Origin: Planctomycetota bacterium
GTDB lineage: Bacteria > Planctomycetota > Phycisphaerae > SM23-33
Assembly: GCA_009908915.1 (NCBI GenBank)
Contig: JAAAOJ010000016.1
Span: 1 to 45,104, forward strand
Length of the DNA: 45,104 nucleotides
Direction of reading: 5' to 3'
Below are positions 15,895 to 25,349 of the stretch, piece after piece (within the stretch, counting starts at the first letter, position 1; every line of letters begins with the position of its first letter). Below the pieces are notes generated by a model, which saw nothing but the letters and a program-made list of their open reading frames with translations, ran no database searches and was not told the origin of the DNA. The translations under genes were made by a program, and so were the position numbers.

Positions 15895-17775
15895 TCAGTC
15901 CGCGTAGACGCGGCGGGCAAGGGTCTCTTCAATGCCGTCTTCATCAATGTCCTCGATCTGCGGCACGACACCGTCTTCAGGCGTGTAGATGGCCTCGTAG
16001 TCGGCGGTCGTCCCACGCTCGACGACCTTGTGTGTGTGGAGCACCGCCCGGTAAAAGCGGATGTACTCCATGCCGTACTCGTCGCGACCGTTGAGCAAGT
16101 CGGCGGTGTACTTGGCGGCCATGACCAGTCGGTTGGTGGGGTTGGCGATGGCCATGCTCAGGCCACGCGCGACGGCCATTGCGAGGAAGCCGGAGTTGAT
16201 CCACTCCCGGCCCGGCAGGCCGAAGCTGACGTTGGACAGCCCGACGACCGTATTGGCCCCGAGCGTGCGGTCGCTCCATTCGATGAGATCGAGGCACTTG
16301 GCCGGTGCGGCGTTGTCGGAGCTGCAGGCCAGCAGCATGCCGTCGACCGCGAGGTCGCGCGGCCCGTAGCCGAGGTCGGCGGCGGCCCGGGCGACGGTTT
16401 CAACGGCCCTGATGCGCGAGTCGAGGTCCATCGGCATGCCGTCGTCGCTCATGGGCATGACGATCAACTGGGCACCATACTTGGCGGCGATGGGCAGGTT
16501 TTCCTCCAGCCGGGGCCCTTCGGCGGAGATGGAATTCACCAGGGCCCGGCCGGGGTAGAGCTGGAGAGCGATTTCGAGGACCTCGGCATCGGTGGTATCG
16601 ATGCACAGCGGCGCGTGGGTCAGCTGGGTGAGGGTGGTGACGGCCTCGGCCATCACGTCCGACTCGTTGACGCCGGGGGCACTGACGTTGACGTCGAGCA
16701 GGTTGGCACCGCGGCCGACCTGGTCGGCGGCCATCTCGCGTACCTGGTCCATTGTGCCGTCGCGTAGCTCGGCCTGCAGAGCCTTCTTGCCGGTGGGGTT
16801 GATGCGTTCGCCGATGATGGTCAGCGGCCGGTCGCGGGCGATTTCGACGGCGGCGCGGGTGCTGGTGAGCACGCTGGGCACATCGTCGGCCGGCGGGACG
16901 GGCGTGGCCTGCTCGGCGGCGGCCTTGACCTGACGGATGTACTCCGGCGAGGTCCCGCAGCATCCGCCCAGCAGGTTCGTGCCACGGCGGATGAACTCCG
17001 CAACATAGCCGGCGAACTCCTCCGGGCCCATGTCGAACTGCGTGCCGGACTCGGTGTCCTTCGGCATGCCGGCGTTGGGCTTGACCAGGAGCGGCACACG
17101 GGCGTAGGGCTTGACGTCGCGGATATGCGCGATCATGTCGGCCGGTCCGGTCGAGCAGTTACAGCCGATGGCGTCGGCGCCCATCGCCTGAAGTGTGACG
17201 ACCGTCACCAGCAGGTCGGCGCCGGTCAGGCAGCGGCCGTGATGGTCCAGGGTGATCGAGGCCATGATGGGCAGGTCGCACAGGTCGCGGATGGCAACGA
17301 TGGACGCGCGGGCTTCCTGGATGTCCATCATCGTTTCGACCACGAAGCCGTCCACGCCGCCGTCCAGCAGGCCCTGAGCCTGTTCCTTCTTGGCGGTGAC
17401 CGCGTCGGCGAAGCTCATGTCGCCCAGCGGCGCAATGAACAGTCCGGACGGGCCAATGTCGCCAAAGACCAGGCCGCCGTCGACGGCCTCGCGCGAGATC
17501 TTCGCCAGGTCGCGGTTCATGTCTCGCAGGTTGGCGTCGATGCCGTAGTGCTTCAGGCGCTCGCGGTTGGCGCCGAACGTGCATGTGTAGACGATATCGC
17601 TGCCGGCGTCGTGATACGCGTGCTGCAGATCGCGCAGATGCTCGGGGTGCTGCAACACCCACTGTTCGGGGCAGGCGTCGGCGGGCAGGCCGCGCTGCAT
17701 CAGTTCGGTTCCGGTCGCGCCGTCGAGAACGACGACGCGCGACCGCGCGAGGTCGAGAAATTCCTGCTTCTTCAT
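15895..17775 (-). CDS. metH: methionine synthase, homocysteine and folate modules only
   Basis: The protein contains the first two modules of cobalamin-dependent methionine synthase. The homocysteine S-methyltransferase barrel (1 to about 300) has DGATGTELMQRG and the zinc cysteines in GCNCSTGP and GGCCGTSP. The pterin-binding barrel (about 330-590) starts TIIGERINPTGKK. It ends at 626 residues with an acidic linker (EDIDEDGIEET), where the cap and B12-binding modules would begin; those and the reactivation domain are absent. The stop is followed by a good terminator, so this is unlikely to be a recent truncation. Activity would need a separate corrinoid protein, not seen here. ATG 17775 follows GGGAG; an in-frame upstream extension to 17847 is less likely. 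Confidence 0.92.
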   Translation of the reverse strand: MKKQEFLDLARSRVVVLDGATGTELMQRGLPADACPEQWVLQHPEHLRDLQHAYHDAGSDIVYTCTFGANRERLKHYGIDANLRDMNRDLAKISREAVDGGLVFGDIGPSGLFIAPLGDMSFADAVTAKKEQAQGLLDGGVDGFVVETMMDIQEARASIVAIRDLCDLPIMASITLDHHGRCLTGADLLVTVVTLQAMGADAIGCNCSTGPADMIAHIRDVKPYARVPLLVKPNAGMPKDTESGTQFDMGPEEFAGYVAEFIRRGTNLLGGCCGTSPEYIRQVKAAAEQATPVPPADDVPSVLTSTRAAVEIARDRPLTIIGERINPTGKKALQAELRDGTMDQVREMAADQVGRGANLLDVNVSAPGVNESDVMAEAVTTLTQLTHAPLCIDTTDAEVLEIALQLYPGRALVNSISAEGPRLEENLPIAAKYGAQLIVMPMSDDGMPMDLDSRIRAVETVARAAADLGYGPRDLAVDGMLLACSSDNAAPAKCLDLIEWSDRTLGANTVVGLSNVSFGLPGREWINSGFLAMAVARGLSMAIANPTNRLVMAAKYTADLLNGRDEYGMEYIRFYRAVLHTHKVVERGTTADYEAIYTPEDGVVPQIEDIDEDGIEETLARRVYAD

Positions 17776-18061
17776 GTCGGTCCGTGCTCCCTTCCTGGAG
17801 GGTTGTTGTGAGTCCTCGCCAATCGAGGCCGGTTGCCACTCCTGCACGTTGCCCGCCGTTTCTGCACGCGACCTGTCTCCCTGACAGGCGAGATTACGGC
17901 GCAGGCAAACCGGAGTTCAGCTGACCGGGGAATCATATACTCTAGCAGCTCGTGACGCAGAGTAAAGGGTTTTCTGCCGACAGGCGTGTGTCACACGGGC
18001 TGGGGGCGGGGGGGCGGTCCTGAGGGCAAAGAACCCCCGTGCCCATACGGTCGGATTTCGA

Positions 18062-18138
18062 CATGTTGATTTTGGATTTCGGTTTGCGCGACGGATGCTC
18101 TTGGCAAAATCCAAAATCCAAAATCCAAAATCCGAAAG
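18062..18138. repeat. AAAATCC heptamer tandem repeat with inverted partner
   Basis: Four perfect AAAATCC copies (18106-18133) are preceded by a roughly complementary GATTTTGGATTTCGG stretch (18069-18083), so the whole could fold as a hairpin. It lies in the gap between the metH-like gene and the end of aceE (17776-18175), which shows no coding signal. The unit resembles that at 3651-3680. Confidence 0.7.
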
Positions 18139-18175
18139 AAGTGTCTACATTGACTGTCCCCATCAGCATTCGGCC

Positions 18176-20854
18176 TCAGTCCGTCAGGGGGTTGACCTTC
18201 TGCGGTTCGATGCCGAGGTCCGCCATTGCCTGCGGGAGTGTGTCGGCGTCGAACGTACCCTCCCAGGCCAGGCGCTCCAGCGTGCACAGCGCGATGCACT
18301 CGGCGTCGATTTCGTAGAACCGCCGGAGGGTTTCGCGCGTCTCGCTTCGGCCGTAGCCGTCGGTGCCCAGTGTCCAGATGCCCGGTACGTGGGAACAGAT
18401 CTGCTGCGGGACGGCCCGGACGTAATCGCTGGCGGCGATGGTCGGTCCGGGGCTGTCCTTGAGGGCCTCGACCACGTAGGGCCGTTTCGTATCGTCCGGA
18501 TGCGTGAAGTTGTGGTGGTCGCAGAGCCGGCAGTCGCGGGCCAGCTCGTTGTAGCTGGTGACGGACCAGACGTTGGTGGCCACGCCGTACTGCTCCGAGA
18601 GAATCTCTTGGGCGCGGATGGCCTCGCGGAGGATCGGTCCGCTGCCGAAGATATTCGCCTGCGGGCTGCGTCGGCCGTCCAGCGGGCCGCGGAATTTGTA
18701 GATGCCGCGGATGATGCCTTCCTCGATGCCCTCCCCGTGGGGCATTTCTGCCTGCGTGTAGTTTTCGTTATAGAGCGTGAGGTAGTAGATCAGGTCCTTG
18801 CCGTCGGCGAACATCTCCTTCATGCCGTGCATGAAGAGCGTGATGACCTCGTAGGCGAAGGCCGGGTCGTAGCTGCGGATGGTCGGGTAGGCCGAGGCCC
18901 ACAGCAGGCTGTGGCCGTCCTGGTGCTGGAGGCCCTCGCCGTTGAGCGTGGTGCGCCCGGCCGTGCCGCCCAGCATGAATCCGCGCGCCCGGCTGTCGCC
19001 GGCGGCCCAGATCAAGTCGCCCACCCGCTGAAAGCCGAACATGCTGTAGTAGATAAACACGGGGATCATGTTCACGCCGTGGTTGTAGTGGCTGGTCCCG
19101 GCCGCGATGAAGCTGGCCATGCAGCCGGCCTCGGTGATGCCCTCTTCGAGGATCTGCCCGTCGGTCGCTTCCTTGTAGTAGAGCATCGTGTCGGAGTCGA
19201 CCGGATCGTAGAGCTGGCCGGCGTGGCTGTAGATGCCCACCTGCCGAAACAGGGCCTCCATGCCGAACGTGCGCGACTCGTCGGGGACGATCGGCACGAT
19301 GTTCTTGCCCACCGTCTCGTCCTTCAGCAGCTTGCCGAGGAAACGCACGAAGGCCATCGTCGTCGAGACCTCGCGGTCGCCCGAGCCGTCGCGGAACTCG
19401 GCGTAATCGCTCGCCTCCGGCACGGCCATCGGCGGGGCCTGGTGAGGCCGGCCCGGCAGGAAGCCGCCCAGCTCCTCGCGCCGCTTGTGGAGGTACTGCA
19501 TTTCGGGCGAGTCTTCCGGCGGCTTGTAGAACGGGGCCTCGGCGACCTTCTCGTCGCTGATGGGGATGCCGAAGCGGCTGCGGAATTCGCGCAGCTCCTG
19601 CTCGTTGAGTTTCTTCTGGTTGTGGGCGACGTTACGGCCCTCGCCGGCCTCCCCCTGGCCGTAGCCCTTGATCGTCTTGCACAACACAACCGTCGGCTGG
19701 TCCTGGGTTTCCATGGCGGCCTTGAAGGCGGCGTAGACCTTCTCGGGGTCGTGGCCGCCGCGTTTCATCTTGACGAGCTGTTCGTCGCTGAGGCCCTTGG
19801 CCAGATCGGCCAGATCCGGATACCTGCCGAAGAAGTGCTTGCGGATGTAGTCGGCCCCGGCGACGGCGTATTTCTGGTACTCGCCGTCGACGACCTCGTT
19901 CATCCGCTTGATCAGCAGCTCGCCGCGGTCGCTGTCGAGCAGCGGGTCCCAGTCGCTGCCCCAGACCACCTTGATGACCCGCCAGCCGGCCCCGCGGAAC
20001 GCGCCTTCCAGCTCCTGGATGATCTTGCCGTTGCCGCGCACCGGTCCGTCGAGCCGCTGGAGGTTGCAGTCCACCACCCACACGAGGTTGTCGAGCTTCT
20101 CGCGGGCGGCCAGCGTGATGGCGCCGAGCGTCTCCGGCTCGTCGGTCTCGCCGTCGCCGACGAAGGCCCAGACCTTCTCGCCTCGCGTGTCCTTGAACCC
20201 GCGATCCTCCAGATAGTGACTGAACCGCGCCTGGTAGATCGACTGTAGCGGCCCGAGGCCCATCGAGACGGTGGGGAACTCCCAGACGTCCGGCATCAGC
20301 CACGGGTGCGGATAGCTGCTCAGCCCGCCGCCGGGCTGAAGCTCGCGCCGAAAGTTCTTCAACTGCTCCTCGCTGAGGCGACCTTCGAGGTACGCTCTGG
20401 CATAGTTGCCCGGCGTGGCGTGGCCCTGGAAGTAGACCATGTCGCCGTGGAAATCCTTCCCGCGGGCGCGAAAGAAATGATTGTAGCCGATCTCGTACAG
20501 CGTCGCGACCGACGCGTACGTGCTGATGTGCCCGCCGAGGCCGTGGTGCTCCTTGTTCGCGCGGACGACCATGGCCATCGCGTTCCAACGGATGATCGAC
20601 TTGATGCGACGTTCGAGTTCCCGGCTGCCGGGGAACGGCGGTTGCTGGTCGCGAGGGATCGTGTTGATGTACGGCGTGGTCGCCTGGTACGGCAGGGGGG
20701 TGCCGCGGCGCTGAGCCTCGATACCGAGCGAGGCCATCAGGTCACGCACACCGTCAGGGCCGTAGCGGGCCAGCACGTCCTCCAGGCTCGCCAGCCAGTC
20801 GGCCAGCTCCTGCGGGTCCATCGTCTTGCCGTTCTCGCGGGGGTCGTTCGTCAT
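18176..20854 (-). CDS. aceE: pyruvate dehydrogenase E1, homodimeric type
   Basis: AceE decarboxylates pyruvate with thiamine diphosphate and passes the acetyl group to the E2 lipoyl domain. The 892-residue length and gamma-proteobacterial-like layout identify the homodimeric form. The thiamine-diphosphate motif begins GDGETDEPE near residue 220 and ends about 30 residues later at VVDCNLQ. ATG 20854 (MTNDPREN) has AGGAG nine bases upstream; a TTG at 20875 is in frame but lacks this. It lies 31 bases after lpd on the same strand, so E3 and E1 are cotranscribed. No E2 (aceF) gene is in the window, unlike the common aceE-aceF-lpd order. Confidence 0.96.
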   Translation of the reverse strand: MTNDPRENGKTMDPQELADWLASLEDVLARYGPDGVRDLMASLGIEAQRRGTPLPYQATTPYINTIPRDQQPPFPGSRELERRIKSIIRWNAMAMVVRANKEHHGLGGHISTYASVATLYEIGYNHFFRARGKDFHGDMVYFQGHATPGNYARAYLEGRLSEEQLKNFRRELQPGGGLSSYPHPWLMPDVWEFPTVSMGLGPLQSIYQARFSHYLEDRGFKDTRGEKVWAFVGDGETDEPETLGAITLAAREKLDNLVWVVDCNLQRLDGPVRGNGKIIQELEGAFRGAGWRVIKVVWGSDWDPLLDSDRGELLIKRMNEVVDGEYQKYAVAGADYIRKHFFGRYPDLADLAKGLSDEQLVKMKRGGHDPEKVYAAFKAAMETQDQPTVVLCKTIKGYGQGEAGEGRNVAHNQKKLNEQELREFRSRFGIPISDEKVAEAPFYKPPEDSPEMQYLHKRREELGGFLPGRPHQAPPMAVPEASDYAEFRDGSGDREVSTTMAFVRFLGKLLKDETVGKNIVPIVPDESRTFGMEALFRQVGIYSHAGQLYDPVDSDTMLYYKEATDGQILEEGITEAGCMASFIAAGTSHYNHGVNMIPVFIYYSMFGFQRVGDLIWAAGDSRARGFMLGGTAGRTTLNGEGLQHQDGHSLLWASAYPTIRSYDPAFAYEVITLFMHGMKEMFADGKDLIYYLTLYNENYTQAEMPHGEGIEEGIIRGIYKFRGPLDGRRSPQANIFGSGPILREAIRAQEILSEQYGVATNVWSVTSYNELARDCRLCDHHNFTHPDDTKRPYVVEALKDSPGPTIAASDYVRAVPQQICSHVPGIWTLGTDGYGRSETRETLRRFYEIDAECIALCTLERLAWEGTFDADTLPQAMADLGIEPQKVNPLTD

Positions 20855-20885
20855 ATCCAAAGTCTCCTGAGTCAATACGGGCTGG

Positions 20886-22313
20886 CTACGGTTCTTTCTT
20901 CCTCGGCCGGTAGATTTCGGTGGCTATTCCATAGTAGGCCTCGGCGGCGAAGCGCGTGGCTTCGCTCAGCGTCGGGTGGGTGTGGATCGTGCGGCCGAGG
21001 TCTTCGGCGGTGGCGCCCATCTCGATGGCGAAGGTCGCCTCGGCGATCAACTCACCGGCGCCGTGCCCGACGATGCCGGCCCCGAGAATGCGATCGGTTT
21101 CCGGGTCGATCAGCAGTTTCGTCAGGCCGTCGGTTCGACCGATGCTCTGCGCCCGGCCGGAGGCAGCCCAGGGATATCTGCTGACCGCCACGTCCACGCC
21201 TTGTTCCCTGGCGTCCGCTTCGGTCAGGCCGGTGTAGGCGATTTCCGGGTCGGTGAAGACCACCGCGGGGATCGCGCGGTAGTCGAACTCGCCCTGCTCG
21301 CCGGCGAGGGTCTCCACGGCCACCACCGCGTCGGCCGATGCCTTGTGGGCGAGCATCGGCTCACCCGCCACGTCGCCGATGGCAACGAGGGCCTCGTCGG
21401 CGGTCCGCCGCTGGGCGTCGACCTCGATGAACCCCTGGTCGTCAATCTCTGCGCCGGTATTCTCCAAGCCGAAGCCGCGACTGACCGGTCGCCTGCCGAC
21501 CGCCACCAGCACTGCGTCAAATTCATGTTCCCCCGAGGCCTTGCCGTCCAGCGTGACCTTCACCCCGCCGCCGGTGTCATCGACGCCGGCGACTTTCGTT
21601 GCGAGGTGAATGTCCGCGAAAAGCCGGCCGAGGCGATTCTTCAGCGGCCGAACGAGATCGGCGTCGGCTCCGGCGAGGATGCTCGGCAGCATTTCCACGA
21701 CCGTGACCGCACTGCCCAGCCGGGCGTAGATCTGCCCCAGCTCCAGGCCGATGTATCCGCCGCCGACCACCAGCAGCCGCTGGGGAATCTCCGGCAGGGC
21801 CAGGCCTTCCGTGCTCGACCAGATGCGCTCGCTGCCGATATCGAGCAAGCCCGGCATGGCCGGCGAGCTGCCCGTGGCGATAATGCCGTGCTCAAATGTC
21901 AGCCGCGACGATTCCTCGTACGTCGAGGGGTCCCCGTCTTCGAGCTGCAGTGTCTGGCTGTCGACGAAGACGCCGCGCGCGTTGACCACGCGCACCTTGC
22001 GCTGCCTGGCCAGCTGGCCAAGCCCGCCGGTCAGGGTGTCGACGACCTTGTCCTTGCGGTTTCGCAACGCATCGACGTCGATGGTCGGCGGATCGAAAGC
22101 GATGCCCCACTCGCGCAGGTGGCGCGTGGCGGTGATGGACTCCGTCGCGTGCAGCAGCGCCTTGGACGGAATACAGCCGCGAAGCAGGCACGTCCCGCCA
22201 AGCCGCGGTTCGACGTCCACGACCGTCACGTCCATGCCCTTGTCGGCCGCCAGGAACGCCGCGGCGTAACCGCCCGGCCCGCCACCCAGCACACACACTT
22301 GCGTCTCGATCAT
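20886..22313 (-). CDS. lpdA: dihydrolipoyl dehydrogenase (E3)
   Basis: This flavoprotein reoxidises lipoyl groups of 2-oxoacid dehydrogenase complexes and reduces NAD+. The 475 residues contain the FAD-binding GGGPGGYAAA (near 10-18), the redox-active disulfide GGTCLLRGCIPSK (near 40-52), the NAD-binding GGGYIGLELG (near 180) and the C-terminal base motif HTHPTLSE (near 445). ATG 22313 is used, with GGACGGGG upstream; extension to 22400 would run into the hairpin element and is rejected. It heads an lpd-aceE operon. Confidence 0.97.
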   Translation of the reverse strand: MIETQVCVLGGGPGGYAAAFLAADKGMDVTVVDVEPRLGGTCLLRGCIPSKALLHATESITATRHLREWGIAFDPPTIDVDALRNRKDKVVDTLTGGLGQLARQRKVRVVNARGVFVDSQTLQLEDGDPSTYEESSRLTFEHGIIATGSSPAMPGLLDIGSERIWSSTEGLALPEIPQRLLVVGGGYIGLELGQIYARLGSAVTVVEMLPSILAGADADLVRPLKNRLGRLFADIHLATKVAGVDDTGGGVKVTLDGKASGEHEFDAVLVAVGRRPVSRGFGLENTGAEIDDQGFIEVDAQRRTADEALVAIGDVAGEPMLAHKASADAVVAVETLAGEQGEFDYRAIPAVVFTDPEIAYTGLTEADAREQGVDVAVSRYPWAASGRAQSIGRTDGLTKLLIDPETDRILGAGIVGHGAGELIAEATFAIEMGATAEDLGRTIHTHPTLSEATRFAAEAYYGIATEIYRPRKKEP

Positions 22314-22346
22314 CACCCCGTCCTTTCCGGTCGTTTGCGGTTTGAT

Positions 22347-22411
22347 GCGCGGTGCAGCCGTGCCAGCGGCATCCCGTCGGGAGTGCTGCGCCGCGCACAA
22401 ACATTGTGCGC
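22347..22411. repeat. intergenic long hairpin plus second palindrome
   Basis: GCGCGGTGCAGC (22347-22358) pairs with GCTGCGCCGCGC (22385-22396) with one mismatch around a CCC-GTC-GGG core (22373-22381). Overlapping it is a perfect GCGCACAA-ACA-TTGTGCGC palindrome (22393-22411). The core matches that of 30688-30752. Confidence 0.65.
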
Positions 22412-22428
22412 AAAATCCGAGTATTCTC

Positions 22429-23247
22429 TCAGTCCATGTTAGTCGCGCCGCCGGGCGTTTGCAGCCTCGGCGCGTATGCCTTGTACGGCTCGGCCTTGCC
22501 GACGACGGCCAGCGTGACGCGGACGGCCCCCGCTCTCAGCAGCATGCGGGCACACTCGCTGGCGGTGGCGCCGGTGGTGGTCACGTCGTCGATCAACAGG
22601 ACGCGCGCCCCGCCGAGATCGTCGTCGGCGACGGCGTCGAACGCGCCGCGGACGTTGTGGACGCGTTGGGTGCGGCTTCGGCCGACCTGCGGGGGTGTGT
22701 TGCGCACCCGTCGCAGAACGGGCGCGATCGGCAGGTCCATCCGTCGGCCGACCGCCTCGGCCAGCAGGGCCGCGTGGTCGACACCTCGCATCAGGCGTCG
22801 CGACCACCAGGACGGCACGGGCGCGATGACGTCCAGTTCGCCGACGTCGCCGCAGCCGTCGACCGCCTCGGCGAGCAGCAGTCCCAGCCGCTCGAGCATG
22901 GTCGTCGAACGGCGGTATTTCAGTTGGTGGACGATGTGCCGCAGCGGCGGCGCATACGGCCCGAGGCGCACCACGCGGGCGAATCGCGGCAGGGGAGTCG
23001 GGCAAAAGGCGCAGCCATCCCCGTAGACTACCTTGATGTAAGGCCCCAGCGTGCTGCCGCATCGTAGGCAATAGGGCAGGCCCGTCAGATGCATCAGGTC
23101 GATCACGCACGCTTTGCAGAGGCCATTGCGGGCCGGCGCGGCGGTATCGCAGCCGCTGCAGAGGTCCGGCAGCAGGAGGTCGGCGATTGCGGCGGCCGAG
23201 GCTCTCCCGGCGACCCACACGCGTTCGATGCCCCCGGCGAGACTCAC
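22429..23247 (-). CDS. ComF family phosphoribosyltransferase-like protein
   Basis: 272 residues. Two zinc-ribbon cysteine pairs come first (CSGC...CKAC near 30-50 and CLRC...CAFC near 60-85), then a type I phosphoribosyltransferase domain with the PRPP loop VLLIDDVTTTGAT near residue 220. ComF proteins are required for DNA uptake in several transformable bacteria, though their reaction is not settled. The GTG at 23247 overlaps the stop of the upstream gene (GTGA), showing translational coupling and deciding the start; a longer in-frame reading to 23445 would sit wholly inside that gene. The ComEA-like protein at 10198 is the other possible DNA-uptake protein in the window. Confidence 0.88.
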   Translation of the reverse strand: MSLAGGIERVWVAGRASAAAIADLLLPDLCSGCDTAAPARNGLCKACVIDLMHLTGLPYCLRCGSTLGPYIKVVYGDGCAFCPTPLPRFARVVRLGPYAPPLRHIVHQLKYRRSTTMLERLGLLLAEAVDGCGDVGELDVIAPVPSWWSRRLMRGVDHAALLAEAVGRRMDLPIAPVLRRVRNTPPQVGRSRTQRVHNVRGAFDAVADDDLGGARVLLIDDVTTTGATASECARMLLRAGAVRVTLAVVGKAEPYKAYAPRLQTPGGATNMD

Positions 23248-25310
23248 GGTCGGCCCCCGACGTCCAGGCGGTCGCGGAACAGCGCCCACGTCTGGCGCAT
23301 CACCTCGACCTGCCATCGCTGACAAGCCGGCCGGGCCGCGGCCTGCGGACGCGGCAGCTGCGGGATTGTCGCCGCGACAATGTCGTTGAGGCCCAGGGCC
23401 GTCAGCAGGGCCGTCACCTCGTCGAGGGGCCAGCTCACGTTCCACAGCAGCAGGTCCAGCGTCCAGCGGTCGCCCGCGACCAGCAGGGCCGTCAACGCCC
23501 GTCGCCGCGGGAAGTCCGCCCCGCCGATGAGCACGCGGACCGGATCGAGGTACTTGCCCTCGCCGAGGATCAGCAACGCACAGTGGGCCGCCCCGCGCGC
23601 GTAGAACTGCTCGCGGGCGATGCGATCGGCGATGCGCCGCCGGATGGCCGGGCGCTGTTCGTCCGGGGCCGTCAGGGCCAGCAGCATCATGCCCGCCGAC
23701 CGCACCTCGGCGTTGTACTCGCGGAAGCGCTGCGCGGGGTCGGGCAGGAACGCGTTGCCGATCGCCAGCGCCTCCGGCCGACCCGACCGCGCCAGCTCCC
23801 AGGCCACCACGTCACCGGGGTCGCTGTTGTCGACAGCCGTCGCCCGATGCAGGTAGAACCCGCTCGTCCGCTTGACCTCCAGTTCCACCAGGTCGCCGTC
23901 TCCCTCCTCGTCGCCGGAGAAAACCAGAACCTGCCCGCTCGGATCCAGCAGCCACTGTGCGACGGCTGCGTGGGCCGAGGCGAACGGCGTGGTCAGCGTC
24001 CTCGTGCCCGCGTCGGTTTCCTCGAGGTCCGCGTAGCCGACCGTCCGCTGCAGCAGGTCGATGCACGCCGCGCGGGTGGGGGCGTCGGAGGCCTGGCCGG
24101 CGTCGATGGCGGCCTGACGACCGAGCAGGCGGGCGGCTCGGCTGAGCAGGACGGGTTGGCCGGGCGACCAGTACCGCCGGACGATGTCGTAGGCCTGTTT
24201 GCGGCAAGGAACGTTCATGGCCAGGGCGTAGTCGATGGCGGCGATGAGTTGCGAACTCAGCAGCCCGTCGGCCTCGCCGGCAGCGGCGCGGGTGAGAATG
24301 TCCAGGGCCGCAGCGCCCTGGTCGTCCATGCCGAGTCGCCGCGCGGCCAGCAGGACCGCGGCGGGGACGGCCCGGCCTTTCCAGCGGAGCCGCGCGCTGA
24401 GGTCGCCAATGGCTTGTGCGACGCCCGGCCGGGGTCGGCTCGACAGGGCCCAGAGCAGTTGCTCGCGCAGGATCACATCGTCGGTGGTCGTGGCCAGTTC
24501 GGTCAGTTCGGCCGTCGGATCTTCGGAAAGCTGCAGAACGGCGAAAGCCGCCCCGGCCAGCAGGTTCCGCCAGTCGGCCCGGGTGTCGTCGTCGGCCTCG
24601 GGCAGTTCGGTCGTCGCCCGTGCGAGGGCCTGCCGCAAGTCGCCCAGCAGCGTCTCCTGCCGCATCAGGCCGGCAACGAGACAGGCCGCCGACGCAACGG
24701 TCGGAACGTCGTCGATCAGTGGCTTGAGCGTCTCGGTATCGTCGAGTCGACCGGCCAGCGTCGTGGCGGCCCGGCGGACGTCCGGCTGGTCCTCATCGGC
24801 GACGGCGGCGGCGAGAATGCGGCGGACGTAGCGGTTGTCACGACCGGCCAGAATCGCTTCGTGAAGGATGACGCGTCGCGCGCGTCGCGCGGCGTTGAGG
24901 GCCTCGGCGCGGGCGAGTGGGTTGGGGATCTCGCGGCCGACGCGTGCGCTGTCGAACGCGATGGCGGCCAAGCGGTCCTCCCACAGGCCGGCCTGGTTCG
25001 CGGGCGGCCAGTCGCCGACGGCATCGAGGATCTCCTGAACGGCCGTGAAACGGCGGTCGCTGGGCGTGTCGAGCGCCTTGCGCAGGCGGCCGCGCGTGGC
25101 GGGCGTGTCCTGCGCCATGTCCCACAGGTGCGCCTTGGCGGTCTCGCGGACGGCCGGGTCGTCCGAGCCAAGCTGGTCGATCCAGCGATAGTCGAGGTAG
25201 ATCGGCACGAGCCAGACGCTCAGCAGGCAGGCGATGATCAGCCCCAGCAGGGCCGTCACCACGCGACGCTGCCAGCGGTGCATACGAAAATATGTCAGGA
25301 TGATACCCAT
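23244..25310 (-). CDS. membrane-anchored HEAT-like repeat protein, unknown function
   Basis: A 688-residue protein that I cannot assign to a named family. A single N-terminal hydrophobic helix (VVTALLGLIIACLLSVWLVP, about residues 12-32) anchors it. The rest is almost wholly alpha-helical, with repeated Ala/Leu/Arg-rich helix pairs (such as DDPAVRETAKAHLWDMA and DQPDVRRAATTLAGRL) typical of HEAT-type solenoids that act as protein-binding scaffolds. A more beta-like insert lies near residues 480-520. ATG 25310 is preferred over an extension to 25355, which would overlap the divergent fumC promoter; the ribosome-binding site is weak. It is translationally coupled to comF by GTGA. Confidence 0.75.
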   Translation of the reverse strand: MGIILTYFRMHRWQRRVVTALLGLIIACLLSVWLVPIYLDYRWIDQLGSDDPAVRETAKAHLWDMAQDTPATRGRLRKALDTPSDRRFTAVQEILDAVGDWPPANQAGLWEDRLAAIAFDSARVGREIPNPLARAEALNAARRARRVILHEAILAGRDNRYVRRILAAAVADEDQPDVRRAATTLAGRLDDTETLKPLIDDVPTVASAACLVAGLMRQETLLGDLRQALARATTELPEADDDTRADWRNLLAGAAFAVLQLSEDPTAELTELATTTDDVILREQLLWALSSRPRPGVAQAIGDLSARLRWKGRAVPAAVLLAARRLGMDDQGAAALDILTRAAAGEADGLLSSQLIAAIDYALAMNVPCRKQAYDIVRRYWSPGQPVLLSRAARLLGRQAAIDAGQASDAPTRAACIDLLQRTVGYADLEETDAGTRTLTTPFASAHAAVAQWLLDPSGQVLVFSGDEEGDGDLVELEVKRTSGFYLHRATAVDNSDPGDVVAWELARSGRPEALAIGNAFLPDPAQRFREYNAEVRSAGMMLLALTAPDEQRPAIRRRIADRIAREQFYARGAAHCALLILGEGKYLDPVRVLIGGADFPRRRALTALLVAGDRWTLDLLLWNVSWPLDEVTALLTALGLNDIVAATIPQLPRPQAAARPACQRWQVEVMRQTWALFRDRLDVGGRP

Positions 25311-25349
25311 GACGACTCGCTTTCGGTCGGGGCGGCGATGGCAACGATA

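Noticed and set aside
17776..17940. SAM, SAH or cobalamin riboswitch before the metH-like gene
   Set aside because: The leader has a CCTGTC/GACAGG hairpin (about 17870-17890), but I could not match the conserved core or box sequences of these classes.
18095..20248. 717-codon plus-strand frame opposite aceE
   Set aside because: Shadow of aceE: low-complexity Val/Ala/Asp-rich translation without family features.
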